64,000 nucleotides of DNA from Thioalkalivibrio sp. XN279 (GCF_011089885.1 NZ_JAANBD010000028.1:359971-423970), one strand, 5' to 3'. Counted from the stretch's first letter, positions 51,045 through 61,911 are shown. Program-made: numbers and translations. The notes: generated by a model not told the origin, from the letters alone.

Positions 51045-54000
51045 TCAGTCAACCGCCCCATTTCCCGGGAGTTTACCGACAGCCTGATCCAGCGCGGTAA
51101 GTGCGTCCGCGACAGCCTGGATGCGGTTCTCGAGCGCATGGATGTCACAGGCCGGGTCTGCAGCAGCGCGCTCCAACTCCGCCGCCCGCGTCGTCAGCGC
51201 CTCAGCGCCCAGGTTGGCTGCCGCACCTTTGAGCGAGTGGGCGGCCTGGCGTAGTGCGGTGAAGGCCCCGTTCTCGAAATGGCGCCTAAGCTTCGCGGCG
51301 TCATCGCGGTGGTAGCTGATCAGCTTCCTCAGCAGTGTGGCATAGACTTGGAAATTGCCCCCGAAAACGCGTGTCGCAATCGTAGTATCCAGACCATCAA
51401 TCCTGGCCAGGGCCTCGTCGAGCGTAGGTGCCAGAGTTGCGGGCTCGACGTCCGACAGCGCCGACGGGTCGAGTCGCAGCCAGCGTGACATGGTCTCGTA
51501 CAAATTGTCCGGCTCCACTGGCTTGGCAATGAAGTCGTTCATGCCTGCCTGTTGTGCCGCCTCGCGATCTTCCTGGAACACGTTGGCGGTCATCGCCAAG
51601 ATGGGAAGGAACTGGCGGTTGGGATGGGCGCGAATCTCCCGTGCAGCCGAGAGGCCATCCAGTTCCGGCATCTGCAGGTCCATCAGCACCAGGTCATAGT
51701 CGCGCCCGGCGACCTTCTCGACTGCTTCGCGGCCGTTGACCGCTGTGTCGACCTCGACGCCGGCGCCATGAAGAATCTGCAACGCGACCTCGCGGTTGAT
51801 GGGGTTATCCTCAACCAACAGTACACGCGCACCGGCCAGTCGGGCCAGCGGCTGCCCCTGGTGCACACGCTCGGCGTCTTGCGACTCGACCGGCTGGACC
51901 CCATGGCCCCGCTCCAGCCGAACCTCGAACCAGAAGCGGCTACCGACCCCTTCACGGCTCTCCACACCGACCTGCCCGCCCATCAACTCCGCCAGCCCGC
52001 GTGTAACAGACAAGCCGAGGCCGCTGCCACCATATTTGCGGGTGATTGAGGGATCCGCTTGCTCGAAGGAAGTGAACAGGTGCCGGACACGTTCGGGCGC
52101 TATGCCCGGTCCGGTGTCCTCGACAGAGAAGCGCACGGTGAGGCCCGCCTCATCCTCACCGAGCAGGTCCGAGGCGATGCGAATCCGGCCGCTTTCGGTG
52201 AACTTTACGGCGTTCCCGGCCAGGTTGAGCAGCGCCTGGCGCAGCCGCGCCGGGTCGCCACGCAACCAGTGCGGCACGTGGTCCTCGTCCACCTCGACTT
52301 CGAGTCCCTTGGCGCTGGCGCTCGCCGAGATCATGGATTGGATCTGGTTGAGCACGGCGGAAAGGTGGAAGTCGCGATGGTCCAGCACGAACTTGCCAGC
52401 CTCGATCTTAGATATGTCGAGGATGTCGCTGATGATGGATAAAAGGTGCCTTGCAGCGGCATCGACCTTCGACAGCTTTTCTGCCTGGGCGTCGCTCGCG
52501 GATTCCTGCCGCAGCAGGTGTGCGAGCCCGATGATGGCATTCAGCGGCGTACGGATCTCGTGGCTCATATTGGCGAGGAAGGCGCTCTTGGCCTTGCTGG
52601 CAGCATCGGCCCGCGCGCGGGCTTCCACCAGCTGCGCCGTCCGCTCGCTCACCAGCGCCTCGAGGTTGACTCGGTGCCGCTCCAGCTCTTCCTCGAGGCG
52701 CTTCGACTCCGTCACGTCTTCTTTAACGCCGACGTAATGCGTGATCCTGCCATCCGGCTGGCGCAGCGGCGCGATGTGACCGAGCTCAATGTACTCGCTG
52801 CCATCCTTGCGCAGGTTGAGGAACTCTCCGCGCCATGCGCGGCCGCTTGTCAGCGCCGCCCACATGGCCTCGTAAAAGGCGCGCGCCGTCTTGCCGGATT
52901 TCAGAATCCGCGGATTTCGGCCGAGCACCTCCTCACGCTGGTAGCCTGAGACGCGCGTGAAAGCCTCGTTGACGTACTCGATTTCCGCATCCAAATTGGT
53001 GATGACGATACTGTTGGGGCTCTGCTCAATGGCGAGCGAGAGCTGCCGCAAGCGAGTCTCCATGCGGCGCCTTTCCAGGATCCGCCAGGCCTCGTCTGCT
53101 ATCAGGCGCAGGGTCTCGACATCGGCTTCGGTGTAGTCACTCTCCTTGTCACCGAGGCCGGCCAGCATCACCAACTCACCTTGGTCGAGCACCGGCACGG
53201 TGATCAGCCGGCGCAGTTCGGCCTGCTCTAGCGGATCGTTAGATACCACAGGAGTCCGGCGGCGCACCGATTCTTCCCAGATTCCGCCGGGCGGCAATGT
53301 GCCCGGTTGGAGACGCTGGTTGAACGAGACGCGACTGCCGGTCAGCTGCCTCGCCAGCCCTTGCGCATACTCGACAAACACGCGCTCGTCCATGATCTCG
53401 GCAGCCCGGGGCAACTCGAGCATGGCCTCAGCTCGGCGCGCCTGCAGCTCCAGGGCCTGCCGGGCCAGGTGTCGTTCGGTCACATCCTCTGTGAACAGGA
53501 TGATGCCACCTACTGTGCCGTCAGCGGCACGCCAAGGCACCACCTCCCAGTTGACGAACAACTCGGTGCCGTCAGCGCGCGGGAAGCGGTCGGCTGTAAC
53601 GCGCACGGTCTCCCCCACCAGGCCCCGCCGATGCGCCTCAAGCCTGCCTTCGTCAAGGTCGGGAAACACTTCATAGTGCGAGCGGCCACGGGTTTCCAGA
53701 TCACCACCACCATAGGTTTCGCGCCACATGCGTGTGGTCGCGAGGTAGCGCATCTCCCGGTCGAATATGGCGATCGGGGCCGGCGTATGCTCGATGAACA
53801 GCTCGAGTTGCTCCTCGCGTTCGCGGAGGTACTGCTCGCGCCGCCGGGGTTCAGTAATGTCCTGGACGATGCCCGCCATACGACGCGGCCCGCCGCTTTC
53901 GGCCGTCGAGTGTCGCCCGGTCGCCCAGATCCAACGCAGGGCACCGTCACGCCGGACTATGCGGCACTCGAAACTCCAGTCCGCGCGGTCTCGTATTGCT

Positions 54001-54590
54001 GTTTGAAACGCCTCGTCCACACGCGCGCGATCTTCCGAATGGACGTGCTCGAGGAATACCTCGTAGCTCCATTCCGGCAGCAGCTCCTCATAACCGAAAA
54101 TCCGGTCATGCTGCAGCGTCCGGAGGGCCGTGTGATCGACCAGGTCAAGATCCCAGGCCCCAATGCGACTGGAATCCAACGCGAAGCGAATGCGAGCTTC
54201 GGCTTCATCAAGTGCCGCCCGCGCCTGTTTTCGCTCGGAGATTTCGCGCACCTGGCTCTGGCGGTAGACAATACCCCCAAACTCGATACTGTTGGAACTC
54301 ACTTCGACCGGGAACACCACGCCGTCGCGCCGCTGGTGCAGGGTTTCGTACAAGGTGCCTACGGCCGGCTCGCGCCACTGCGCCTCAGGGTCTCCCAAGG
54401 TCTCGGGCGCTTGCAACTCGCGGATGTTCATCCGCAGCAGTTCGTCGCGAGACCAGCCATAGACCTGGGCCGCAGCAGCATTGACCAGTGCGATGCGACC
54501 CTCGGTATCGGCCAGGAGCAGGATATCTCGCGCGTTATCCAGCAGCGCCACCAGCGCTTCGCGCGATGCGTTCTCTAGCAGCATCCTCAA
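51045..54590 (-). CDS. multi-PAS/GAF hybrid histidine kinase with REC and Hpt
   Basis: A 1181-residue cytoplasmic sensor kinase. In order: PAS 1 (about 12-125), PAS 2 (130-260), PAS 3 (260-385; [19 protein letters not shown]), a GAF-like domain (395-515), PAS 4 (520-640), HisKA with [17 protein letters not shown], HATPase (N box [13 protein letters not shown] boxes [11 protein letters not shown] and [12 protein letters not shown]), REC ([13 protein letters not shown], phospho-Asp in [11 protein letters not shown]) and Hpt ([13 protein letters not shown]). It therefore holds a complete His-Asp-His chain but no output domain, so its partner regulator is elsewhere. No membrane span is seen. Confidence 0.94.
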   Translation of the reverse strand: MRMLLENASREALVALLDNARDILLLADTEGRIALVNAAAAQVYGWSRDELLRMNIRELQAPETLGDPEAQWREPAVGTLYETLHQRRDGVVFPVEVSSNSIEFGGIVYRQSQVREISERKQARAALDEAEARIRFALDSSRIGAWDLDLVDHTALRTLQHDRIFGYEELLPEWSYEVFLEHVHSEDRARVDEAFQTAIRDRADWSFECRIVRRDGALRWIWATGRHSTAESGGPRRMAGIVQDITEPRRREQYLREREEQLELFIEHTPAPIAIFDREMRYLATTRMWRETYGGGDLETRGRSHYEVFPDLDEGRLEAHRRGLVGETVRVTADRFPRADGTELFVNWEVVPWRAADGTVGGIILFTEDVTERHLARQALELQARRAEAMLELPRAAEIMDERVFVEYAQGLARQLTGSRVSFNQRLQPGTLPPGGIWEESVRRRTPVVSNDPLEQAELRRLITVPVLDQGELVMLAGLGDKESDYTEADVETLRLIADEAWRILERRRMETRLRQLSLAIEQSPNSIVITNLDAEIEYVNEAFTRVSGYQREEVLGRNPRILKSGKTARAFYEAMWAALTSGRAWRGEFLNLRKDGSEYIELGHIAPLRQPDGRITHYVGVKEDVTESKRLEEELERHRVNLEALVSERTAQLVEARARADAASKAKSAFLANMSHEIRTPLNAIIGLAHLLRQESASDAQAEKLSKVDAAARHLLSIISDILDISKIEAGKFVLDHRDFHLSAVLNQIQSMISASASAKGLEVEVDEDHVPHWLRGDPARLRQALLNLAGNAVKFTESGRIRIASDLLGEDEAGLTVRFSVEDTGPGIAPERVRHLFTSFEQADPSITRKYGGSGLGLSVTRGLAELMGGQVGVESREGVGSRFWFEVRLERGHGVQPVESQDAERVHQGQPLARLAGARVLLVEDNPINREVALQILHGAGVEVDTAVNGREAVEKVAGRDYDLVLMDLQMPELDGLSAAREIRAHPNRQFLPILAMTANVFQEDREAAQQAGMNDFIAKPVEPDNLYETMSRWLRLDPSALSDVEPATLAPTLDEALARIDGLDTTIATRVFGGNFQVYATLLRKLISYHRDDAAKLRRHFENGAFTALRQAAHSLKGAAANLGAEALTTRAAELERAAADPACDIHALENRIQAVADALTALDQAVGKLPGNGAVD

Positions 54591-54743
54591 CTACGCCCCG
54601 GTTCCCGTGCTCCCGTGCTCTCGAACCGGAGCTTCGCAGCCCTTGTCATCTGCGTAAATTGTGGCAGTCCGCAATGACGCCGTGCTGCAATGCAGCGCGG
54701 GGTCAACCGCGCATGAGCCGGGCCGCGCTTGTCTCTAGTCTGT

Positions 54744-56561
54744 TTATTCGCTGGCTGCGCGCAGCCACTTGAGCAAGGCGCGATAGATCGCCTCGGGCTC
54801 CACGGGCTTGCCGATGAAATCGTTCATACCGGCATCGAGGCACGCCTGCTTGCTCTCTGAGAATACATTGGCTGTCATGGCGAGGATCGGCACTTGCTCT
54901 CTGCCAGGAATCTTGCGGATCTCGCGCGTGGCTTCAAGCCCATCCATGACCGGCATTTGTACGTCCATGAGCACGATATCGTAAGGGTGGCCCGAGGCCT
55001 TCTCCACCGCGGCTTTTCCGTCTTCTGCCTGATCAACTTCAAGCCCGACGGACTTGAGGATGTGCGTAGCCACTTCCAGGTTGATCGGATTGTCTTCGAC
55101 CAGCAACACCGTCCGCCCCGAGAACGCCGTTCGCAATCGATCCGCCGGACTGTCCTCATCGACCGATCCCGGGCGCAGCGAGACCATGGTCGCCCGCTGC
55201 AGCTTGGCGGTAAACCAGAACGTGCTACCCATGCCAAGTCGGCTGGTCGCGCCGGCTTTCCCACCCAGAAGCTGTGCCATCTTCCTGACAATCGACAACC
55301 CCAGGCCGGAACCTCCCTTGGCAGTATCCGCCAAGGGGTTCACTTGCACGAAGTCACCGCTCATCAACTGCTCGAGATGTTCCTGGTCAATTCCTACCCC
55401 GGTATCCGCGACCTCAAATCGAATCAACAATTCGTCACCGGTATCCTGCTCAACGCTAGCGCGCAACTCGATCCTGCCGCGTTCAGTAAACTTGACCGCA
55501 TTTCCCGCATAGTTGAGCAGGGCCTGGCGGATCCGAACCGGATCTCCGCGCAGCCAATCCGGGATGCCCTCGATGTCTATCAAGACGTCTACCCCCTTGT
55601 CGGCCGCCCCCTGGCCGACAATCTCTGCCACTTCCTCGAACACCGCCCGCACTGGGAATTCGACGGTCTCGAGCTGCATGCGCCCGGCCTCGATTTTCGA
55701 CAGGTCGAGGACATCGTTGATAATCGACAAAAGGTGCTGACCTGCAGCGACCACCTTGTCCAGCCGTTCGAGCTGCTCCGGGGGCAAGCCGCTTGCCTTG
55801 ATGATGTGGCTCATACCGATGATGGCGTTCAGCGGCGTGCGGATTTCATGGCTCATGCTCGCGAGAAACGTGCTCTTGGCTTTGTTTGCGGCTTCCGCAT
55901 TCGCGCGGGCGATCTCGAGCTCCTGTGTACGTACCGTGACCAGTTCCTCAAGGTGCTCGCGATGCCGCTCGATTTCCTCTGCGTATAACTTCTGCGCCGT
56001 AATATCTTCGGCGAGAACAATCACGCCCCCAACCGAGCCATCAGCAGCCGGCCATGGGCGCACCTCCCAGCGAAACCAGCTGGAACGGCCATGCCCAAGA
56101 TCGAGACGGTCTTCCTGGTTGGTGACAACCTCACCCGCCAAGGCGCGTTGATGGGCCTCAACCTGGTGTGACTCGAGCTCAGGAAACACGTCATAGTGTG
56201 AGCTACCCGGAGTCTCGAGGTCTCCTCGACGATAGGTCTCTCGCCACTTCCGGCTCGTCGCCAGGTAGCACATGTTCCTGTCGAACATGGCCAAGCCTGC
56301 GGGCGCATATTCAATAAGGACCTTAAGCTGTTGCTCTCGTTCCCGCAGCTCCGCGCGCGAGGCCGTGACACGCTCCTCGGCTTCGCGGCGTTCACTGATA
56401 TCCTGGAAGGCGCCTTGAACTCTGACGATCCTTCCCGAAGAATCCCGCACCGGCACGCCGAGGGCACGTACCCAGACACGACGTCCAGTCACCGTGATGA
56501 TCTGCAGTTCGACGTCGAACGGTACGCCATTCTCTGCACATGTGCGGAACAACGTGCTCAT
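54744..56561 (-). CDS. hybrid histidine kinase, C-terminal part (after internal amber codon)
   Basis: 605 residues from the ATG at 56561, which lies inside a PAS domain. In order: rest of PAS A, PAS B ([24 protein letters not shown]), HisKA ([19 protein letters not shown]), HATPase ([36 protein letters not shown]) and one REC ([13 protein letters not shown], phospho-Asp in [11 protein letters not shown]); no Hpt. It shares its frame with the segment upstream (56604-57287), from which it is separated by one TAG. The two parts are probably one gene of about 847 codons. As a separate product it would lack membrane spans and sensor. A weak start site makes independent translation doubtful. Confidence 0.88.
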   Translation of the reverse strand: MSTLFRTCAENGVPFDVELQIITVTGRRVWVRALGVPVRDSSGRIVRVQGAFQDISERREAEERVTASRAELREREQQLKVLIEYAPAGLAMFDRNMCYLATSRKWRETYRRGDLETPGSSHYDVFPELESHQVEAHQRALAGEVVTNQEDRLDLGHGRSSWFRWEVRPWPAADGSVGGVIVLAEDITAQKLYAEEIERHREHLEELVTVRTQELEIARANAEAANKAKSTFLASMSHEIRTPLNAIIGMSHIIKASGLPPEQLERLDKVVAAGQHLLSIINDVLDLSKIEAGRMQLETVEFPVRAVFEEVAEIVGQGAADKGVDVLIDIEGIPDWLRGDPVRIRQALLNYAGNAVKFTERGRIELRASVEQDTGDELLIRFEVADTGVGIDQEHLEQLMSGDFVQVNPLADTAKGGSGLGLSIVRKMAQLLGGKAGATSRLGMGSTFWFTAKLQRATMVSLRPGSVDEDSPADRLRTAFSGRTVLLVEDNPINLEVATHILKSVGLEVDQAEDGKAAVEKASGHPYDIVLMDVQMPVMDGLEATREIRKIPGREQVPILAMTANVFSESKQACLDAGMNDFIGKPVEPEAIYRALLKWLRAASE

Positions 56562-56603
56562 CTGGTCACGATATTCCGGCGCATAGAAATTGATGGCATC
56601 CTC

Positions 56604-57287
56604 CTAAGAGACCGTGCTACCAGGCTCCATGTCATGGATGCGACAAACCTCGTCAGACCGAGAGACCGTGTGGCTCTCGAGGTCCACCTCCCAGCCACCG
56701 ATCCGGGCGACCGAGGCGGCCATGCTCAACAACCGCGAATTATCCTGGAGCTGGCGCTCCATTGAACTCGTGTAGAGCTTGCGATGGGTGATCCACCACA
56801 AGATCACCGCCATGGCCATGAATACGAAAAGATTGAAGATTGCCGTGCGCTGCAGTGCTCCAAACATCTGCGTTTGCAGGCGCCCTGGGCCGGAGTAAAC
56901 AGTCAGTTTGCCAATGTGACGAGGCTCGCCTTCGTAGACATACGACAGCGGAAACTCATAGGATTCGAGATTGGCGAGATCGCCACTGGTCTCCAGCAAC
57001 GGCTGATAATCTTCCAGCACATACTCGGATACGGCTACAGCGTCGATATACGGAAGTCCCAACAGTCCCTGCGAAATCAGTTGCAGCTGATGCGCTTCAA
57101 AATAAAACACTGCGGCAGCGGTAGAATCGAGATAACTCCGCTCTATCAATTCGAGTGTCTGGTCCCGAGTCTCTACTTCCTGCGTGTAATAGATGTGGGC
57201 CTGAAATAACAAGCTAATCGCAGTGACAAATACGCTTGCGAGCATGATGAAGCCGATTTGCTTCAGGCTCGGACGATCCATGGTCAT
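56604..57287 (-). CDS. hybrid histidine kinase, N-terminal sensor part (ends at in-frame amber codon)
   Basis: 227 residues: a membrane helix (IGFIMLASVFVTAISLLFQ), a periplasmic region of about 130 residues (helical then strand-rich, VFYFEAHQLQLIS, YVYEGEPRHIGKLTVYSG), a second helix (AIFNLFVFMAMAVILWWITH) and the first half of a PAS domain (RIGGWEVDLESHTVSRSDEV). It stops at a TAG in the PAS loop; the codons after it ([14 protein letters not shown]) are exactly the next part of that PAS fold. It lies 3 bp after the binding-protein gene, a LuxP-LuxQ-like order. Kinase activity needs readthrough or repair of the TAG. Confidence 0.85.
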   Translation of the reverse strand: MTMDRPSLKQIGFIMLASVFVTAISLLFQAHIYYTQEVETRDQTLELIERSYLDSTAAAVFYFEAHQLQLISQGLLGLPYIDAVAVSEYVLEDYQPLLETSGDLANLESYEFPLSYVYEGEPRHIGKLTVYSGPGRLQTQMFGALQRTAIFNLFVFMAMAVILWWITHRKLYTSSMERQLQDNSRLLSMAASVARIGGWEVDLESHTVSRSDEVCRIHDMEPGSTVS

Positions 57288-57290
57288 GAG

Positions 57291-58424
57291 CTACCAGTCT
57301 CCCATGATCTCGTCCAGGCGAGGCGCATCAGCACCTTCGTGGAAACGAGAGAACTGACGGAAGTCGATCGCCTCAAACTCGCGTATGCGGGATCGTATGC
57401 TTTCGGCCGTAGAACGATCGGCGACACTCGGCGCCGCAAGCAGGACCGAATCCGCATGGCTCGCCCGGTCGACGCCTTGCAAGTGATCATACAAGTCGAT
57501 GATGACCTGGGCCCATAACAGGCTGCTGCTCGCCACCGTCGCCACGAGGTCCCCCTGCAGCACAGACTCTATGCCCGCACCGGATAGATCCAGGCCACCT
57601 GTATGCACAGGAAGATCGTCCGGGGCCAACCCATTGCTTATCGTCTCCGCAACTCCAATAGCCAGCTGGTCACTGGCGGTCCACAGGACTGAAACTTCGG
57701 GATAGCGACGAAGGATCCGGGACGCCATCCGGCGCCCTTCCTCCGGAGTCCAGCGTGTGTAAACCATCTGCAGCAACTCGACATCCGGATGATCATCGAT
57801 CGCCCGGCGTAACCCCGCCTCGCGCAGGATCGATCCATACCAAGATCTTGTTCCGTTGATGCCAGCAACATAAATCGTGCCGTCGTCTTCAGCGTTCCGG
57901 GCGCGCCTCGCCGCTGCGATCAGCTTTTGCGCGAGCAAGTATCCTTTGAGTTCTTCATCCTCAAGGAAATAACCCACCCAGTGTTGGTACGCCTGCCCCG
58001 GGAGTTCTCCCAATTGGTTCAGTTCTTCGGGAAACAATGGGCCGTTCAGAAAGAAGGGAATCCCAGCTTGTTCCGCCGCATCCATGAGACGGACCGCCTC
58101 ACCGAACTCTACTGAAAATACTGCGGCATCAGGCAGCGGCTCAGTGGTCAGGCGACGCACTCCGACGGACACTTTCTCGAAGCGATCGGACAGATTGAAC
58201 TCATGGATTTCCAGGCTGATATCGAGATCTGAAGCCGCCGCTCGGAGTATCGAGTGCACCTCGGGCCAGTACGTGTTGTTTGCGGTGGTGGGTGTGAAAA
58301 CGGCGACACGAAAGCCCGGTTGGCCAGTGTTGTCGTCACAGAGTGCCACTATCGATGGATAAGGCAGAAGAGCGCAAATGAGCAAGGCCCTGACCAGACC
58401 TTTCCATGGTGCGCAATTTGACAT
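57291..58424 (-). CDS. periplasmic sugar/AI-2-type substrate-binding protein
   Basis: A 377-residue exported binding protein of the ribose-binding/LuxP-like (Peripla_BP_4) fold. A signal peptide (ALLICALLPYPSIVALC) is followed by FRVAVFTPTTANNTYWPEV, the opening strand with its ligand loop, and by GTIYVAGINGTRSWYGSILREAGL, SVLWTASDQLAIGVAE and VHTGGLDLSGAG. No ABC permease or ATPase is near; instead a membrane hybrid kinase follows 3 bp later, so I infer it reports ligand to the kinase as LuxP does for LuxQ. Start: ATG at 58424 gives a compact leader; 58439 and 58469 are in frame. The 267-bp gap to the divergent HDOD gene probably holds both promoters, but I see no clear boxes. Confidence 0.88.
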   Translation of the reverse strand: MSNCAPWKGLVRALLICALLPYPSIVALCDDNTGQPGFRVAVFTPTTANNTYWPEVHSILRAAASDLDISLEIHEFNLSDRFEKVSVGVRRLTTEPLPDAAVFSVEFGEAVRLMDAAEQAGIPFFLNGPLFPEELNQLGELPGQAYQHWVGYFLEDEELKGYLLAQKLIAAARRARNAEDDGTIYVAGINGTRSWYGSILREAGLRRAIDDHPDVELLQMVYTRWTPEEGRRMASRILRRYPEVSVLWTASDQLAIGVAETISNGLAPDDLPVHTGGLDLSGAGIESVLQGDLVATVASSSLLWAQVIIDLYDHLQGVDRASHADSVLLAAPSVADRSTAESIRSRIREFEAIDFRQFSRFHEGADAPRLDEIMGDW

Positions 58425-58691
58425 CCATGCACTGTGCATCCGTAAGCCCAACCCAAAGCGCAACGGCATTTACAGTAAAAGCCAATCTGGAACTGGTCCA
58501 AGCGGGCCGCGAAGCGGGAAGCGAGAAATTCGCTCGACGCTGACTTGGGAACGCCACCCCACAGGGTGGAGACGTCTCCGGCGCCCTGTCAATCGTGGTT
58601 ATCCCGAGGATTTACTCCTTTTTACTGTGCCGTTGTCGTCGGCGCGCCACCAGCCATCAAGTTAACTTCCCGCGTGCCGACAGGACGAGGT

Positions 58692-59900
58692 ATGGAACTC
58701 TATCTCGTGGTGTTGGCCGTCGGTGCGGTCGCCGCCCTCTGGCTTGCTTCTCGTGCCCGACCGCCACGACCGGTCCGTTTTCGCACGCCCACTCCTTCGC
58801 CCGCGGCGCCCCATGCCTCGCCGGCCGCGAGCGACGACGGGCCAGAGGAGTCGTTCGACGATGACATGTTGCCCGCCATCCGAGCGATTCTCTCCGGCGA
58901 GCCGTCGGAGCTCGACGCGGCCATGTTGCCGGAAGCACTGGCGGGCTTCACCTTACTGGGCGCCGCCGACCTGGACCCTGTCGAGCAGGCGCAAGTGGTC
59001 GCCTTGGTCGCCACCATCGCGCTGCCGCCACGTTCGGCGCAGCAGCTTATTTCCCCGGAGTTCACGGCGAATGCGAGGCCCCGGGAATTTACTGAGCTGG
59101 TGACTCGTGAGCCCCTGCTCGCCGCCAAGGTCATCGGCCGGGTCAACTCGGCGTTCTACGGCCTCGCCTCGCCGATCGTCAGTGTCGCCCATGCGGTCAC
59201 CTACCTTGGCGTGAACACCGTGCGCAACATGGCGCTGCAGTGCATCCTGGAGCAGGCGTTTGCCAGCGAAGACCCCGAAGTCCAGAACTTCAATGCCTGG
59301 CTGCTAGATTCCGGCGCCATCGCAGCGGACTTGACTGCCATCCTCGGGCCCCGGCTCGGTATACGCGACGTCGGCACCGCGTCGACCCAGACCGTGCTGA
59401 CATTCATCGGTGATTTCGCCATGCCCATGCTGATGTCACCACACTCGGTCATCGGTCATTGGCGCCTGGGTCTGCTCGAGCGCACCCAGAACGAGCAGTT
59501 CACGCTCGGCGCCAATGCCATGATCGTCGGACAGCTGCTGATGGAAGCCCTGGAACTGCCGGTCAACGTGCGCAGTGACGTCGCTGATATCCATCGCGTA
59601 CTGGTCACACCAGCCAAAGAGGAGGTCTCAGAGCGCGAGGCACGTATCGCACTGTGCTACGCATGCGCTCGGATGGCGGAAAGCATCGTGCTGGGCAGGG
59701 TGCATGATTCGGCCGACCTCTCTGTGCAAGGCTCCCACGCAGCGGAATTTCATCACCTGCAGAGCTACCTCGCCAAGCCACCCCTGGCACGCCTTACTGA
59801 TCACCTGCGTGCCGGCGACGTCAAACTGGCTGTGGCCCGCATGATCGCTGGCGCCGCACGCAGCCGGGACGTCTCATACCAGAGATACCACACGGAATGA
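58692..59900 (+). CDS. HDOD domain protein with N-terminal membrane anchor
   Basis: A 402-residue protein. It begins with a membrane helix (MELYLVVLAVGAVAALWLA), a proline-rich linker and then an HDOD domain (LISPEFTANARPREFTELV, LLAAKVIGRVNSAFYGLASPI, VAHAVTYLGVNTVRNMALQC), a degenerate HD fold with signalling roles in chemotaxis, type IV pili and virulence. No GGDEF, EAL or REC domain is attached. It is divergent from the binding-protein gene and may belong to the same signalling island. Confidence 0.88.
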   Translation: MELYLVVLAVGAVAALWLASRARPPRPVRFRTPTPSPAAPHASPAASDDGPEESFDDDMLPAIRAILSGEPSELDAAMLPEALAGFTLLGAADLDPVEQAQVVALVATIALPPRSAQQLISPEFTANARPREFTELVTREPLLAAKVIGRVNSAFYGLASPIVSVAHAVTYLGVNTVRNMALQCILEQAFASEDPEVQNFNAWLLDSGAIAADLTAILGPRLGIRDVGTASTQTVLTFIGDFAMPMLMSPHSVIGHWRLGLLERTQNEQFTLGANAMIVGQLLMEALELPVNVRSDVADIHRVLVTPAKEEVSEREARIALCYACARMAESIVLGRVHDSADLSVQGSHAAEFHHLQSYLAKPPLARLTDHLRAGDVKLAVARMIAGAARSRDVSYQRYHTE

Positions 59901-60016
59901 CGAGCGCCCTCGCCGTCCAGCGCCCCTCCCGCTTGCGGGCCAGCCAATCCAGGGGCTTTTAGGCTCGATAGACGTTGGGATCACCACTGCCAGTCCCAAG
60001 TCAGTGCGCCTTGAGG

Positions 60017-61234
60017 TCAGCTCGCGAGTTCGGCGCATCGGCATGATTGCCCCTCATGCCAATCAATTGCCACGACCCGGTTCCGGCCCTCGGCCTTCGC
60101 TCGATAAAGTGCCGCATCGGGAATTTGGATATTGGGCGCGCTCTCAGCGCCGCATGGCGCCAGCATCCCAAGGCCAACACTCACCGTGATAATGCCGAAT
60201 GGACTGGCAGGGTGCGGAATCGCAAGCGCCGCTACCGCAGTGTGAAGACGTTCCGCCACTTTTACCGCACCTTGGAAATCGCTCTCCCCGAGGATGACGG
60301 CAAATTCTTCGCCCCCGTACCGGGCAGGCATGTCCATGGGTCTTAGCAGGTTGTCCCGAATCACTTGACCCAGCTGGCGCAGGACGGCATCACCTGCCGG
60401 ATGCCCGCAGGTATCGTTGTAACGCTTGAAGTAATCAACATCCAGCATCATTACGGCGAATGCACCACCGTCTCTTGCGGCTGCACGCCAGCGCTGCTCC
60501 AGGATATGATCGAACCAGCGCCGGTTCCCGAGATTGGTCAGGGCGTCGACACGGGCGAGATGCTTGAGCTTGAAGTTCGCCGCCTGGAGCTCCTGCGTGC
60601 GTTCAGAGATCTCCTGCTCGCGATGTTGCAGCACGTGCTCCAACTCGACCTGGAGCTGTTTCGATTCGGCAAGTGACCTGGCCAGTCGACGATGCGCGCT
60701 GGCATGGCGAATGGTGAACCAGTGCAGCTGCCTGAATGCGGAGATGTATTCGCTCGAAAGGCCGTCAAGACGCCCGAAGGGGCTCGAGTGACGACCGACC
60801 TGGTACCACCGAAGGCCTTCGAGAAGTCGATCCAGAGGACGGGCGATCCGCCGGGCCAGTCCCCAGCCCAGTGCGGCCGCAGCCAAAAACGAGCCGAGCA
60901 GACATGCCACCGCCAATGGTGCGAACTCGGCCAGTTCAGCCCCAAGAGCGGGGCGCTCCTTGAGCACAACCACCCGCCAGCCGTATCGCGCCGGCGCATT
61001 TGCGCCGATGAATTCCTGATCGGTCTCGGACGCTTTGATGACCCACGCCTTACGGCCATCCGGCGTACGCGCGATCGGAGTCCCCGCAATATCGTCGAGA
61101 AATGCGTACCCGGAGTCCGCACCCGCGTACACCACTCGATTGTTTTCGTCGAGCAAAATCAACTGCGCATCGAATAGTGAACGGTATCGCTCGTCCAGGC
61201 GAGAGAAGGCGTTAAGGTTCAGCGAGCCCTCCAC
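60017..61234 (-). CDS. diguanylate cyclase, C-terminal part of a frameshifted gene
   Basis: 405 residues: second half of a dCache sensor, a membrane helix (FAPLAVACLLGSFLAAAALGW), a HAMP-like linker, coiled coil (ISERTQELQAANFKLKHLAR) and a GGDEF domain with LTNLGNRRWFDHIL, MLDVDYFKRYND and the active-site RYGGEEF. Its N terminus continues in frame only to a point near 61300, where the other half of the sensor takes over in another frame. Missing its first membrane span, this product alone would not be correctly placed. Probably a frameshifted gene, or a sequencing error. Confidence 0.85.
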   Translation of the reverse strand: MEGSLNLNAFSRLDERYRSLFDAQLILLDENNRVVYAGADSGYAFLDDIAGTPIARTPDGRKAWVIKASETDQEFIGANAPARYGWRVVVLKERPALGAELAEFAPLAVACLLGSFLAAAALGWGLARRIARPLDRLLEGLRWYQVGRHSSPFGRLDGLSSEYISAFRQLHWFTIRHASAHRRLARSLAESKQLQVELEHVLQHREQEISERTQELQAANFKLKHLARVDALTNLGNRRWFDHILEQRWRAAARDGGAFAVMMLDVDYFKRYNDTCGHPAGDAVLRQLGQVIRDNLLRPMDMPARYGGEEFAVILGESDFQGAVKVAERLHTAVAALAIPHPASPFGIITVSVGLGMLAPCGAESAPNIQIPDAALYRAKAEGRNRVVAIDWHEGQSCRCAELAS

Positions 61235-61911
61235 GATACCCCACCTCTTTCCGTCGACATCAAGGGGTGAACTGATAGCGATGATCGGGTCGGACCCGAA
61301 CCCCGGCCGCGGAAGGCGTTCGACACGTAGTTCTCACCGGTCTCCATCGGCACCCGGAAATAATCGCGGTCACGGATGCTCACGCCGGCAATGTCCGCCG
61401 CTACAGCGATCGACCCGGTGTCCATTCTCGACCCGACCTGGACGATCCCATCCTGGCTGGCGACCAACATGGTCAAAAAATCCGGATACAGCGCCTGATA
61501 ACCGAGCAGGTACTGTTGGAGACGCTCATGACCTACGCGACCGTCGAGCTGGATGCTGTCCGCGGCGCTGGCCACACCTGCCACGTGACGTTGCAGGAAG
61601 CTGTCGACCGCAAAAGCTGCGCCATTGGCGGCCTCTTGCACCTGCGTGTTCACATGCTGTCGTTGCCTTTCAACCTGCGAGCCGACCAACACCAGGGTCA
61701 GTCCGAGGCACGGAACGAGCGCCAGCATGACGAGGCTGCGAAACATCGCCACACGCAGGCTGGGAGATGCGATAGGCCGCAACAGGCTCCGCCACTGACT
61801 ACGGCTGTCTGCGTGGAACTGGATCAGCGCCACCCCCGCCAGAACGAACAAGAGCCCTACAAATGAATATGACATCGCACCCCGGCGCGCCGCCGAGAGG
61901 GGACGCCCCAT
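61219..61911 (-). CDS. diguanylate cyclase, N-terminal sensor part of a frameshifted gene
   Basis: 230 residues: two membrane segments (SFVGLLFVLAGVALIQF and FRSLVMLALVPCLGLTLVLVG), a coiled linker, and the first half of a dCache sensor ending DRDYFRVPMETGENYVSNAFRG. After RGRG the frame falls into nonsense and stops; in the -1 neighbour frame the expected FGSDPIIAISSPLDVDG continues. Adding one base to the run ccgggg near 61301 restores one gene of about 630 codons. Starts at 61911 or 61875 are possible. It is 103 bp after the HD-GYP gene. Confidence 0.8.
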   Translation of the reverse strand: MGRPLSAARRGAMSYSFVGLLFVLAGVALIQFHADSRSQWRSLLRPIASPSLRVAMFRSLVMLALVPCLGLTLVLVGSQVERQRQHVNTQVQEAANGAAFAVDSFLQRHVAGVASAADSIQLDGRVGHERLQQYLLGYQALYPDFLTMLVASQDGIVQVGSRMDTGSIAVAADIAGVSIRDRDYFRVPMETGENYVSNAFRGRGSGPTRSSLSVHPLMSTERGGVSWRAR

